A stretch of DNA of 64,000 nt, taken from NCBI GenBank assembly GCA_036278715.1, contig DASUKN010000033.1, forward strand, positions 21,373 to 85,372. Direction: 5' to 3'. Of the stretch, positions 1-8,068 are shown piece by piece. The translations under genes were made by a program, and so were the position numbers. This stretch comes from Udaeobacter sp025935755 (GTDB taxonomy: Bacteria; Verrucomicrobiota; Verrucomicrobiia; Chthoniobacterales; UBA10450). The first letter of the stretch is position 1, and every line of letters starts with the position of its first letter. The notes under the pieces were generated by a model. The model saw only the letters and a program-made list of their open reading frames with translations. It ran no database searches and was not told where the DNA came from.

Positions 1-357
1 ATTTTGCCAGACAAGATTTTTTTCGCCAACGAGTCGCAGAAACGCCTCATGCACGAGTGCCGTCCGCTGAAGAGTATGAGCGGTGCGTTCGCCTCGCAGA
101 AATGTCTCGGCTAGACGACGCAAGTCTTCATAGACCTCTGGCATCATCTCGCTGATGGCGGCGGCTTCGTTGCGCTCAACATCCTTTGTCTCGCGCATCA
201 CCGCCGGTGTTAACGGCGCGGTTGAAGACGCCGTGGGCCCATCGGCGTGAACTGTAGCCACAACGACGCATTCTAATGCATATGGTGGCGACGCGTCCAG
301 CCAGAGCTCATTGTCCCGCGCGTCGATGTGTTGTTGCAACTCTACAGCAGTTGTCAT
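1..357 (-). CDS. ECF-like RNA polymerase sigma factor, N-terminal part (cut by window edge)
   Basis: Translating the minus strand from the ATG at 355-357 gives 119 residues that run off the left edge. Residues from about 66 on (MPEVYEDLRRLAETFLRGER, then HTLQRTALVHEAFLRL) match sigma-70 region 2 of the ECF sigma family common in Planctomycetes, Verrucomicrobia and Acidobacteria, whose hallmark is a DLRRLA...HTLQPTALVHEAYLRL core. The family redirects RNA polymerase to particular promoters. The first 60 or so residues are not conserved and the start is uncertain; the true start may lie nearer the sigma core. No anti-sigma gene is visible on this side. Confidence 0.85.
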   Translation of the reverse strand, partial: MTTAVELQQHIDARDNELWLDASPPYALECVVVATVHADGPTASSTAPLTPAVMRETKDVERNEAAAISEMMPEVYEDLRRLAETFLRGERTAHTLQRTALVHEAFLRLVGEKNLVWQN

Positions 358-401
358 CACGACCGGATTGACTTCAGGATTTTGTTTTCGCGGGCAGGCG
401 G

Positions 402-432
402 AAAAGGACCACCCATTTATGATGGGCGGTCC
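402..432 (-). terminator. Rho-independent terminator of the HAF-repeat gene
   Basis: Positions 406-416 and 422-432 form an 11-bp stem with one mismatch and a 5-nt loop. Read on the minus strand the stem is followed directly by TTTT (405-402). It lies about 90 bp past the stop codon at 523, so it most likely ends the HAF-repeat transcript. Confidence 0.6.
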
Positions 433-522
433 TACAGCTGCGCCCGGCTCAGTGCCGGTCTCAATCATTTGTCGGCGATGATTCAGGGAAACGATGATAT
501 AGCAGCATTGGTTGGCTAGGAA

Positions 523-1695
523 TTAACGTCCCCTAAGCTTAAGCGAATTTAACCCGCCACCATGTCCTTCCCGCAAGAATCCGTGGACCACGAAATTCTC
601 GTCGAAGTAAAATCCGCTTACCGCGCCGTTCGGTGCGATGCCATAGACATTCGGGCCCTGCAATGGGCCGGTGCCGGCACCCGGAACGTCGAACTCAACG
701 ATTGCGCCGCGCCTGTCACGCACGAAACCGTGGCTCACATCTGAAGAATCAACGTACCATCCTGAGATCGCTCCGGCGGTGTTGATTCCAAAAGGGTAGG
801 TACCTTGGAACGGGCCGGTGCCCGCGCCTGCGGCATCGAACGTAGTAAAGGTGCCATTCCTATCCATGACGAAACCGTGACTTACATCGTTCGCATCGAA
901 GTAGTTTCCCATTACGCTGCCATTCGGAGTAAAGCCACCGCCGTAGGTGCCTTGTCCGGGTCCGGTGCCAGACCCTGGAACATCATAGGAGGTAATGACG
1001 CCGTTCTTATCCAGCAGGAAACCGTGGCTCGCGTTATTCGCGTCGAAGTAGAATCCGGTAACTTCTCCAACTGGGCTGATCGCGAAGCTGAAGGTACCCT
1101 GGCCAGCATCCGTGCCTGCGCCTGGCGCGTCGAAGGTGGTGATGGCGCCATTTTTGTTGCGCACGAAACCGTGACCCACCTGAGCCGAATCATTGTAATA
1201 TCCCGCAATCGTCCCGCCGGGGTTGATGTCGAGAGGGCTGGTGACAAAGGTGCCTTCTGGAAATGGCCCGGAGCCCGCACCCGGCGCATCGATGACGGTG
1301 ATAATTCCTTGATTGGAGCGGACGTATGCGTGGGCCGCATCGGCTGAGTCAATAAAGAATCCCGTGACAATTCCACTTGGCGTTGACCCGTAGGCGCGCG
1401 TCCCCTGAAAGTTGTTAGTGCCAGCGCCGGGCGCGTCGAAGATGGTAAAACTGCCATCTGCGGACCGGATAAACCCGTGCCGCGCATTGTTGGCGTCACG
1501 GGTGAACCCCACAATGTTACCAGAAGGATCGACGTTGGTGGCATAGGTGCCCTGAACGGGTCCCGTGCCCGCGCCAGGAGCGTCAAAGGTGATAATACTT
1601 TGCGCGGAGATTGACGCCGATATCGCCAGGACGATCAGAGTGATTGTCCCTGGCACAAGTCGGAGTTTTCGATTTGAGCAATAGAATGATTTCAT
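523..1695 (-). CDS. secreted HAF-repeat protein
   Basis: A 390-aa protein with an N-terminal signal peptide (hydrophobic residues about 15-31, ending SISAQS). The rest is about seven tandem repeats of roughly 45 residues, each with a FDAPGAGTGP.QGTY segment, a G.I.G.Y.D segment and an HGF(V/L)R segment. This is the extracellular HAF repeat family (TIGR02913 type), in which each unit is thought to be a blade-like beta module. The function is unknown; a surface or secreted structural role is inferred. The strong internal repetition produces several long open frames on the other strand, which I regard as shadows. A terminator follows at 402-432. Confidence 0.85.
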   Translation of the reverse strand: MKSFYCSNRKLRLVPGTITLIVLAISASISAQSIITFDAPGAGTGPVQGTYATNVDPSGNIVGFTRDANNARHGFIRSADGSFTIFDAPGAGTNNFQGTRAYGSTPSGIVTGFFIDSADAAHAYVRSNQGIITVIDAPGAGSGPFPEGTFVTSPLDINPGGTIAGYYNDSAQVGHGFVRNKNGAITTFDAPGAGTDAGQGTFSFAISPVGEVTGFYFDANNASHGFLLDKNGVITSYDVPGSGTGPGQGTYGGGFTPNGSVMGNYFDANDVSHGFVMDRNGTFTTFDAAGAGTGPFQGTYPFGINTAGAISGWYVDSSDVSHGFVRDRRGAIVEFDVPGAGTGPLQGPNVYGIAPNGAVSGFYFDENFVVHGFLREGHGGGLNSLKLRGR

Positions 1696-1899
1696 ACCCT
1701 TTAACGCAATAACGAGTCGAAAAACGGCTCATTAGTTCTTGAAAATTTTTCGCCGATTCCCGGAGAGCGCGGGCGCCCTCGCCCGCTGGGCGAAGCGCCT
1801 CGCTTCGCAGAGAAGTCGTTCGACGAGTCATGGAACGGAACGGTCCGAAGGCGCCCGCGCTCCCCATTCACGCGAATGGCGCAGTCTCTAGCTTTCTTG

Positions 1900-1942
1900 C
1901 AAGTTGAGCATTGGACGTTGGACGTTGGGCATTGGATGTTGC
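1900..1942. repeat. GTTGGACGTTGGGCATTGGATGTT-type short repeat
   Basis: Tandem 7-bp-like units (ttggacg, ttggacg, ttgggca, ttggatg) precede the VOC gene. A shorter relative (gagcgttggacgttg) lies at 2539-2553, upstream of kynureninase. Both look like members of one low-complexity intergenic repeat family. The apparent coding extension of the VOC gene through this segment is therefore probably not translated. Confidence 0.5.
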
Positions 1943-1980
1943 TTAGGACTAACGATTACAGTGCGATTACGAATACGAGC

Positions 1981-2481
1981 ATGAGCACGAGCACGAACCT
2001 GAATAGCAGTACGAGCACCCGCAGGGACGAATGCCACGTTCTATCTGCCGATCACACCGGCATCACCGTTTCAAATCTCGAACGCTCGCTCGCATTTTGG
2101 CGCGATGTACTGGGCTTCGAGTTTTCGCATACCGCGCATCAAAAAGGTGAATTGGCCGAGGAAATCACCGGCGTTAAAGGCGCTGAGCTAAAGCTGGCGG
2201 TGTTAAAAACGCCGGGTGGTCACAAGATTGAATTACTCGAGTATCTCGCACCGGCGGATCGCAAACGCGCACCTCTTCGACCTTGCGATATAGGCTTCAT
2301 GCATGTTGCACTGATCGTTGAAGATCTCAACGCCGCGCTCGACAGGATCGCTGTCTCAGGCTGGAAAACAGCCGGGCAACCGCAGATCCTTACAAAAGGA
2401 CCCAATGCCGGCAAACGCGTTGTCTACGTTCGCGACCCGGACGGAACGACGATCGAGCTCATGCAAGTCCCCGGCACTTGA
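1981..2481 (+). CDS. VOC (glyoxalase/bleomycin-resistance/dioxygenase) family protein
   Basis: The conserved part (DHTGITVSNLERSLAFWRDV, then HKIELLEY, then VYVRDPDGTTIELMQ) is one vicinal-oxygen-chelate domain, with the N-terminal His and the C-terminal DPDG...E metal-binding region. Such proteins use a bound metal for isomerase, dioxygenase or thiol-transfer chemistry; the substrate cannot be told. The open frame extends upstream to 1876 through a repeat, so I prefer the ATG at 1981. Even that start leaves a low-complexity S/T-rich stretch of about 20 residues encoded by acgagc-like repeats; a non-ATG start nearer 2040 is possible. It precedes kynureninase on the same strand, about 90 bp away. 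Confidence 0.75.
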   Translation: MSTSTNLNSSTSTRRDECHVLSADHTGITVSNLERSLAFWRDVLGFEFSHTAHQKGELAEEITGVKGAELKLAVLKTPGGHKIELLEYLAPADRKRAPLRPCDIGFMHVALIVEDLNAALDRIAVSGWKTAGQPQILTKGPNAGKRVVYVRDPDGTTIELMQVPGT

Positions 2482-2571
2482 CGATTGCGATGCTATGTTC
2501 AGGCTACGATCATGCAGCGCGTTACCTGTTCTTTAAATTGAGCGTTGGACGTTGTTTGCCTGTTTCATAAC

Positions 2572-3843
2572 ATGACTTTTTCTTCTGATGAAAATTTCGC
2601 GCGGCAACTCGATCGCGAAGATCCGCTCCGCGATTGTCGCGAGAAATTTTTTCTGCCACTCGGGAAAGACGGCAAGCCGGTCATTTATTTCGCCGGCAAC
2701 TCGTTAGGCTTAATGCCGAAATCGGCGAGGCAAATCGTGGATGAGGAGCTGGACAACTGGGCACGGCTCGGCGTCGATGCGCATCATGCCACGGGAACGC
2801 CATGGTATTCGTATCACGAAGCGTTGCGCGAACCGGCAGCACGCCTGGTAGGCGCGAAGCCAGTCGAGGTCATCTGCATGAACAGCCTGACGGTGAACCT
2901 GCACCTGATGATGGCGACGTTTTATCGGCCAACCAAATCGCGCTTCAAAGTCTTGATGGAAGAGCCGGCGTTTCCTTCCGACACCTACGCGATCAAAACA
3001 CAGCTCCTTCACCATGGGCTGGATTCGAAAGACGCAGTCGTTCTGGCGCGTCCGCGAAAAGGGGAGTTCACCGTTCGCACTGAAGACGTTCTGGACCTTA
3101 TCGATAAGCAAAGGGATCAGCTTGCAGTGGTGATGATTGGTGCCGTGAATTTTTTCACCGGTCAATTAATGGACGTGGAGGCGGTGACGGCTGCAGCACA
3201 GAAACACGGCATCATTGTCGGGTTCGATCTCGCGCACGCCGCCGGGAACGTGCCGCTCTCGTTGCATGATTGGAACGTCGATTTCGCGGTATGGTGTTCA
3301 TACAAATACTTGAATGCCGGCCCCGGCGCAGTGGCAGGCGCGTTTGTGCATGAACGCCACGCGACAAACACCAAGCTCCCCCGGTTTGCCGGTTGGTTCG
3401 GAAACGATCCGAATACACGATTTAAACTGCATCTCGAGCCGGAGTTCGTCCCAGTACCCTCCGCTGACGGTTGGCAGATTAGTAATCCGCCAATCTTCGC
3501 CATGGCGCCACTCCGCGCGTCACTTTCAATTTTCGAGGCGGCCGGCGGCATGGAACCGCTGCGCAAAAAATCGACGAAACTGACCGGGTATCTTGAATTC
3601 TTGATCGCACAAATCGGTTCGAAGAAGTTTTCGATTATCACTCCGTCCGACCCGAATGCGCGCGGCGCGCAATTGTCGATTCAGGCACACGACCATCCAA
3701 AGCAGCTGCACGAAGAACTCATCGCTGCGGGTGTGAAATGCGATTTCCGTGAACCAAACGTGATCCGTGTCGCGCCGACGCCCCTGTACAACACGTTCGA
3801 TGAAGTCTGGCGTTTCGCGCAGATCCTCATTGCCCACGCATGA
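2572..3843 (+). CDS. kynU: kynureninase
   Basis: A 423-aa PLP-dependent fold-type I enzyme. It cleaves L-kynurenine to anthranilate plus alanine (or 3-hydroxykynurenine to 3-hydroxyanthranilate). Family marks are VIYFAGNSLGL near residue 35, the GFDLAHAAGN block with the PLP-contacting Asp, and CSYKYLNAGPG, which holds the Schiff-base Lys. The start at 2572 (MTFSSDENFARQ) is chosen over 2545 because the nine extra residues are unconserved and follow a repeat. No tryptophan dioxygenase or formamidase lies nearby. Anthranilate is also the intermediate of the trp operon 10 kb downstream, but any link is inference. Confidence 0.93.
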   Translation: MTFSSDENFARQLDREDPLRDCREKFFLPLGKDGKPVIYFAGNSLGLMPKSARQIVDEELDNWARLGVDAHHATGTPWYSYHEALREPAARLVGAKPVEVICMNSLTVNLHLMMATFYRPTKSRFKVLMEEPAFPSDTYAIKTQLLHHGLDSKDAVVLARPRKGEFTVRTEDVLDLIDKQRDQLAVVMIGAVNFFTGQLMDVEAVTAAAQKHGIIVGFDLAHAAGNVPLSLHDWNVDFAVWCSYKYLNAGPGAVAGAFVHERHATNTKLPRFAGWFGNDPNTRFKLHLEPEFVPVPSADGWQISNPPIFAMAPLRASLSIFEAAGGMEPLRKKSTKLTGYLEFLIAQIGSKKFSIITPSDPNARGAQLSIQAHDHPKQLHEELIAAGVKCDFREPNVIRVAPTPLYNTFDEVWRFAQILIAHA

Positions 3844-3918
3844 GGCAGGGCGCGTCACTCCGTGCGGCGCCGATTTCTAGGTTGCAGCCGGCGGGCAGAG
3901 GACCTGCCCGTTCTAGCT

Positions 3919-4008
3919 CTATTCAGGCGCAATCAGATCTTCGGCAGCGACGATTTGCCAATGGCCGTTGCGCAGCAACCACGTATCGGTCCAGACGAAC
4001 CCGGTCAT
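3919..4008 (-). pseudogene. C-terminal remnant of a SnoaL/DUF4440-like protein
   Basis: On the minus strand the frame ending at 3919 reads GFVWTDTWLLRNGHWQIVAA and then EDLIAPE-stop. This is the typical C-terminus of DUF4440 / SnoaL-like small proteins (DTW...G.W.IVA). Upstream the frame runs straight into the palindromic repeat at 4003-4087, where it meets a TGA. No matching N-terminal part is evident further on. The gene appears to have been cut by the repeat or truncated beside it. The rest of the 3844-4292 gap holds nothing else I recognise. Confidence 0.5.
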
Positions 4009-4087
4009 TCCGAGCGAAGTCGAGGAATCCCGTGTCGCTACGGTTCAGCCGCTTCGCGGGATCCCTTCGACTTTGCTCAGGATGACC
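4003..4087. repeat. palindromic repeat, GTCATTCCGAGCGAAG family
   Basis: An 85-bp element with complementary ends (ggtcattccgagcgaag at 4003 and cttTGCTcAGGATGACC at its right end) and an inner complement around gcgggatccc. It is the clearest full copy of a family also seen at 11066, 14735, 19790, 23776, 31329 and 62401. Confidence 0.75.
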
Positions 4088-4292
4088 AGTGTACCTTCTT
4101 CCACCGGCCAAACCGGCGCCGCTCGCAGAGGTGTCGCCCGCCGCGCCCCGATTCCACTCACTGCCGTTCGCTATTAAGAATGTAGCGCTCTGTTTCTTTC
4201 TGAACTTCGGATCGGACCTTTCGTTTCGTGAAAGACGCTACGAAAGTTTTGTTGCTAACGGTTTCGGTGCTGAAACAAACTGCTTTTTTTTC

Positions 4293-5099
4293 ATGGAAAA
4301 TTTCGTCTGTGTGCAATGCGGGACGCAGTTCGCTGAAACTGTGGAACCGCCGGCGCATTGTCCAATTTGCGAAGATGAACGGCAGTACGTGCGTCACAGT
4401 GGCCAGCAATGGACGACGCTTCAGCGGTTACAAGCTGATCGGCACAATCGCATTGAAGATGAAGCCGCGCGGCTCCTTGGAATCGGGACGGAACCTGAAT
4501 TTGCGATAGGCCAACGCGCGTTACTTCTCCAATCGCCCGCCGGGAATCTGCTGTGGGACTGCATCACATTCCTTGACGATCAAACCACTGCTGAAATTCA
4601 GGCGCGCGGCGGTATACGGGCCATCGCCATTTCGCATCCGCATTATTATTCCGCCATGGTGGAATGGGCGGAACGTTTCGATGCACAAATTTTTTTGCAT
4701 GCGGCCGATCGCAAATGGGTGATGCGCAAGAATCGGCGGATCGAATTTTGGGAGGGAACCACACTTTCGCTCTGGGACGATCTGAGCTTGATCAATTCCG
4801 GTGGTCACTTTGAAGGCGGCGCCGTGTTACACTGGCCAGCCGGTGCAAATGGCAAAGGAGCGTTACTCACTGGCGACATCATTCAAGTCGTGCAGGATCG
4901 CCGGTATGTCAGCTTCATGCGCAGTTATCCGAATTTGATTCCGCTCGGACCGACCGCGATCGAGCGTATCCTCCAAAGCATCGAACCCTTTGGATTCGAG
5001 CAAATTTATGGCGCGTGGTGGAAAGCCAACGTTCTCGCGGACGCAAAGGCTGCCGTTACCCGATCCGCCGAACGTTACCTGCGCTGGATCAGTCATTAG
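4293..5099 (+). CDS. zinc-ribbon plus metallo-beta-lactamase-fold hydrolase
   Basis: A 268-aa protein. Residues 5-35 hold CVQC and CPIC, a rubredoxin-like zinc ribbon. A metallo-beta-lactamase-like domain follows, with AISHPHYYSAMVEWAERF (about 110-130) at the metal-motif position and LLTGDIIQV (about 190). The usual HxHxDH is degenerate (SHPHYYS), as in the uncharacterised ribbon-plus-MBL subfamily, so metal binding may differ. The open frame extends to 4089 through repeat sequence. I chose the ATG at 4293 because the ribbon begins immediately after it. Substrate is unknown. Confidence 0.75.
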   Translation: MENFVCVQCGTQFAETVEPPAHCPICEDERQYVRHSGQQWTTLQRLQADRHNRIEDEAARLLGIGTEPEFAIGQRALLLQSPAGNLLWDCITFLDDQTTAEIQARGGIRAIAISHPHYYSAMVEWAERFDAQIFLHAADRKWVMRKNRRIEFWEGTTLSLWDDLSLINSGGHFEGGAVLHWPAGANGKGALLTGDIIQVVQDRRYVSFMRSYPNLIPLGPTAIERILQSIEPFGFEQIYGAWWKANVLADAKAAVTRSAERYLRWISH

Positions 5100-5124
5100 T
5101 GGAAAAGCGAAGCGAGAACGCGGC

Positions 5125-5217
5125 GCACTCCAAAGCACTTCGTGCGAAATTTACGCGCGGCCTTGTTTTATTTTGCGTCAGCTTTGCGAGTGCGATGCGT
5201 CGTCGCATCGCTTTCGC
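5125..5217. repeat. dispersed repeat with ATGCGTCgTCGCAT palindrome
   Basis: Two segments recur elsewhere in the window. The gcactccaaagcacttcgtg unit at about 5128 recurs near 63012. The palindromic tgcgatgcgtcgtcgcatcg at 5190-5210 recurs inverted at 8435-8455 and in part near 62958. It fills the gap between the MBL gene and the sirtuin. Confidence 0.6.
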
Positions 5218-5220
5218 GTT

Positions 5221-6087
5221 TCATGTCTTCTCTGAACGAACCAGCCGGTTTACAATGCGCGGCAACGCGATCGCCGCTGCCTCGCGCACTAAGCGCGTCG
5301 CGAATCCTGAGAGTGCCGTTTCTTCAGGATTCACTTCAATCAATTCACCATCCTGGCTGGCGCGGACAGCCCAATCGATGACATAACCGAACGTGGCAGT
5401 GGTTCCGGCAACGATCACGACTTCGCAAGCACCGCCATTCAGGAAATTTTCAACACGCGCCACTTCGTCCGACGGCAACTGTTCACCGAACCAAACGACG
5501 CCCGGCCGGAGTAATGCATCACATTCCGGACATCTTGGAACGCGGCGATCCCGCGACTGCGGGACCGCTTTGAAAGCGCGAACATGTTTGCGCACTCCAT
5601 AACCGACAGGCTGCTCGTACGCCTCACTGGTGGGGCGAGCTCCCGCCAGCCCGTTCTGGTCGCGGACATCGTTTTTCCCGGCGTCGGAGAACTCCGCCCA
5701 CCAATCCGCGTCGTCGCGGCGCTGCGTCCTCCATTCGCATCGCGAACAGCGCGTGACGAAAATGTTGCCGTGAATTTGCACCATCTTTTCCGCCGGTATT
5801 CCGCCGCGCGTATGCAGGTCGTCGACGTTCTGCGTAACGAGCAGGAACTCATTCGCGTGCTCGGCCAGCCGGGCGACTGCTTCGTGGGCGGCGTTCGGAC
5901 GCGCACTGCGTATGCGCTGCTGTCGCTCGCGATACCATTCCCAAACTAACTCGGGGTCGCACGCGAACGCTTCCGGCGTCGCGAGTTTTGTCGGATCAAC
6001 ATTTCTCCAGTAACCATCCTTTCCACGAAAAGTCGGGATGCCGCTCTCAGCCGAAACACCTGCGCCGGTCAGAACGAGGATGCGCAT
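5221..6087 (-). CDS. cobB: Sir2-family NAD-dependent protein deacylase with an inserted repeat
   Basis: A 288-aa sirtuin that removes acyl groups from lysine using NAD+. It has the GAGVSAESGIPTFRG nucleotide motif at the N-terminus, TQNVDDLH, the catalytic His in QIHGN, and two zinc Cys pairs (CSRC and CPEC), followed by LLRPGVVWFGE. The spacing between the Cys pairs is about 58 residues, where 20-25 is usual. The extra part is encoded by palindromic sequence at about 5536-5602 plus its flank, suggesting an in-frame repeat insertion in the zinc module. The enzyme may still fold, because the insert sits in a solvent-exposed zinc loop. It is divergent from the MgtE gene. Confidence 0.88.
   Translation of the reverse strand: MRILVLTGAGVSAESGIPTFRGKDGYWRNVDPTKLATPEAFACDPELVWEWYRERQQRIRSARPNAAHEAVARLAEHANEFLLVTQNVDDLHTRGGIPAEKMVQIHGNIFVTRCSRCEWRTQRRDDADWWAEFSDAGKNDVRDQNGLAGARPTSEAYEQPVGYGVRKHVRAFKAVPQSRDRRVPRCPECDALLRPGVVWFGEQLPSDEVARVENFLNGGACEVVIVAGTTATFGYVIDWAVRASQDGELIEVNPEETALSGFATRLVREAAAIALPRIVNRLVRSEKT
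5536..5602. repeat. nested palindromic repeat inside the sirtuin gene
   Basis: The ends ttggaacgcggcg and cgcactccataa are roughly complementary. Inner complements are CCCGCgactGCGGG (5551-5564) and CGCTTTgaAAGCG (5567-5579). The element is read in frame as part of the sirtuin. Confidence 0.5.
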
Positions 6088-6193
6088 AAATTAAATTCAG
6101 GAAGAAACGGCGATTTGAAAATCTTCATTTCAGAGCGCCTTTGGTAACACAGTTAGTATTGCCAGCTCCCGCTCAAGTTGTCAGATTCGCGCG

Positions 6194-7438
6194 ATGAGTA
6201 AGAGCACAACAGAGATCCAATCGGGCGCTGCGCGCTATATTGAGCCGGAACTCCGAGAACTTTTCAGCGAAGTTGTCGAACGCGATCCAAGCGAAGCAGT
6301 CAAGATGCTCGAGCCGTATCCGGATGGATTCATCGTTAAAATGCTCGGGCTGCTTAATCCCGCGGCGGCGATGAAGATCTTGCAACGATTCGATTTATCG
6401 CGACGCGAGACCATTCTGGCCACGGCTTCTTCCGAAACAACGCAGCAATGGATGCGTAATCAAACCTATCCGGAACGCACCGTCGGCAGACTCATGCAGC
6501 CGCCGCTCGCAGTTTTTCGACCGACCACGACTGTAGCCGACGCTACGGAGCAAATTCGGCGGCTGGCCGGAAAAGCGATTATCACATATGCATTTGTGAC
6601 CGACCAGGCCGACAAACTTCTTGGCGTGGTAGTCATGCGCGACATGCTGCTGGCACAACAAACGCAACACCTCGACGAAATCATGCTCAAGGATCCGTTC
6701 TTTCTGACGCCCGATATGTCGTTGACCGACGCGATGCGGGCGGTCTTGATCCGCCACTATCCGGTTTATCCAGTCTGCGAAAAATCCGGGTTACTAATCG
6801 GCCTGGTGCGCGGTCAGATGCTTTTCGAAGCGCAGGCCGTCGAGTTAAGTGCGCAGCCAGGCGAAATGGTTGGTGTGGAAAACGAGGAACGGCTTACAAC
6901 GCCGTGGTCGCGGAGTTTAAGATTTCGCCATCCGTGGCTGCAGGTAAATCTGGTTTGCGGACTGCTTGCTGCCGTCGTCGTTGGATTGTTCGAGCACACA
7001 ATCGATCGGATCATTGCGCTGGCGGTGTTTCTGCCTGTGCTCATTGGCCAGGCTGCGAACACCGGGGTGCAGGCACTCGCGGTCTGTTTGCGTGGCATCA
7101 CCCTGGGTGACCTGAGACCCGGGAAAGAACGTCTGCTTCTGGTGAAAGAAGCTTTGTTAGGCACATTTAACGGCGCGATGACCGGGCTCACAGGAGGCAT
7201 CGCAATGTTTGTTTTTGCGAAGATGGTGAAAAGTCCTCAGGCCCTGATGCTCAGCTTCGTGGTGTTCCTTGCGATCACCATCAGTTGTTGTTTTAGCGGC
7301 GTAGCCGGCGCGATGGTTCCGTTGATAATGAAAAAATTAGGAGCTGATCCCGCAATGGCTTCCAGTATCGTTGTCACCACTTTCACCGACGTCGGTTGTC
7401 TGGTGGTTTTCCTCGGGCTGGCTGCTGTAATGATCTAG
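6194..7438 (+). CDS. mgtE: MgtE-family magnesium transporter
   Basis: A 414-aa protein. Residues 1-110 resemble the MgtE N-terminal superhelical domain. Two CBS domains follow (about 115-230: RTVGRLMQPPLAVFRP and the EIMLKDPFFLTPDMSL region). The membrane pore domain (about 250-414) has five hydrophobic segments and the family signature FLPVLIGQAANTGVQALAV. MgtE proteins are dimeric Mg2+ channels gated by cytosolic Mg2+ through the N and CBS domains. It stands alone on the plus strand and is followed by a possible structured RNA and a DUF2059 gene. Confidence 0.92.
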   Translation: MSKSTTEIQSGAARYIEPELRELFSEVVERDPSEAVKMLEPYPDGFIVKMLGLLNPAAAMKILQRFDLSRRETILATASSETTQQWMRNQTYPERTVGRLMQPPLAVFRPTTTVADATEQIRRLAGKAIITYAFVTDQADKLLGVVVMRDMLLAQQTQHLDEIMLKDPFFLTPDMSLTDAMRAVLIRHYPVYPVCEKSGLLIGLVRGQMLFEAQAVELSAQPGEMVGVENEERLTTPWSRSLRFRHPWLQVNLVCGLLAAVVVGLFEHTIDRIIALAVFLPVLIGQAANTGVQALAVCLRGITLGDLRPGKERLLLVKEALLGTFNGAMTGLTGGIAMFVFAKMVKSPQALMLSFVVFLAITISCCFSGVAGAMVPLIMKKLGADPAMASSIVVTTFTDVGCLVVFLGLAAVMI

Positions 7439-7461
7439 GACGCATCTCATAAATAGGAAAT

Positions 7462-7600
7462 GGATGCGCTAAGTTCCGGCGGAGGGCCGGCAAGGGGCGA
7501 CGAAGAAGCATACCCAATGGGCTCTGTGACTGAGGAGCAACGCCGCCAGCCACCGGTCAGAGCTTAGCCCGAGATGGGTTCCAAGCCGGTCAAGCAGCGG
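7462..7600 (+). ncRNA. candidate structured RNA between mgtE and the DUF2059 gene
   Basis: The segment folds by eye into a branched structure. GCTAAG (7468-7473) pairs with CTTAGC (7563-7568) to close a junction. CCGGC (7476-7480) pairs with GCCGG (7486-7490). GCTCTG (7521-7526) pairs with CAGAGC (7558-7563, sharing one base with the closing helix). GCCC (7567-7570) and GGGT (7576-7579) could form an alternative hairpin. The stretch has no convincing ORF. It could be a cis element for the next gene or a free small RNA. I cannot assign it to a named family. Confidence 0.35.
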
Positions 7601-7651
7601 ATAACAAAAAGATAGCCTTACCGGTCGCGCTGCGTTATCAATCCCGCCACT

Positions 7652-8068
7652 ATGAAACAAAAAGTCTTGATCCTGATTGTTCTTACGGCTTTCGCCTGGT
7701 CTCCGGTTTTTAGCGCACCAGACACTCCGGAAACGCGGCGCAAAGAAGCCGAACGTTATTTACAGGTTAGCCCGCCAAAAGCGTTGTTCGAGGACATGGC
7801 TGATAAAATGGCTGCGAATCTTCCAGCCGACCAACGTGATCAATTTAAGAAACTGATGACGACGCAGGTGGACATTGCTGCGTTATCCAAAGCGATGACA
7901 GATGCGATGGTAAAAAATTTCACAACTGAAGAGTTAAAAGCGCTGGCCGATTTTTACGGCTCGCCTGTCGGGAAATCGGCGATGCAAAAATTCGGCGCCT
8001 ACATGGCAGACATCATGCCGGTGGTCCAGGCTGAGATCATGAAAGCCGCCGCGAAGATGAACCATTGA
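7652..8068 (+). CDS. secreted DUF2059-domain protein
   Basis: 138 aa: a clear signal peptide (residues 1-22, ending FSAPD), then one DUF2059 helical domain (from about residue 55). The family core is present in FTTEELKALADFYGSPVGKS and the M...M pattern that follows. DUF2059 proteins are periplasmic or secreted and have no established function. It begins shortly after the candidate structured RNA, which might act on its expression. Confidence 0.85.
   Translation: MKQKVLILIVLTAFAWSPVFSAPDTPETRRKEAERYLQVSPPKALFEDMADKMAANLPADQRDQFKKLMTTQVDIAALSKAMTDAMVKNFTTEELKALADFYGSPVGKSAMQKFGAYMADIMPVVQAEIMKAAAKMNH

Noticed and set aside
805..1586. Long open frames on both strands within the HAF-repeat gene
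   Set aside because: They follow the 130-bp periodicity of the repeats and have no signal, ribosome-binding site or family resemblance; they are shadows of the repeat gene.
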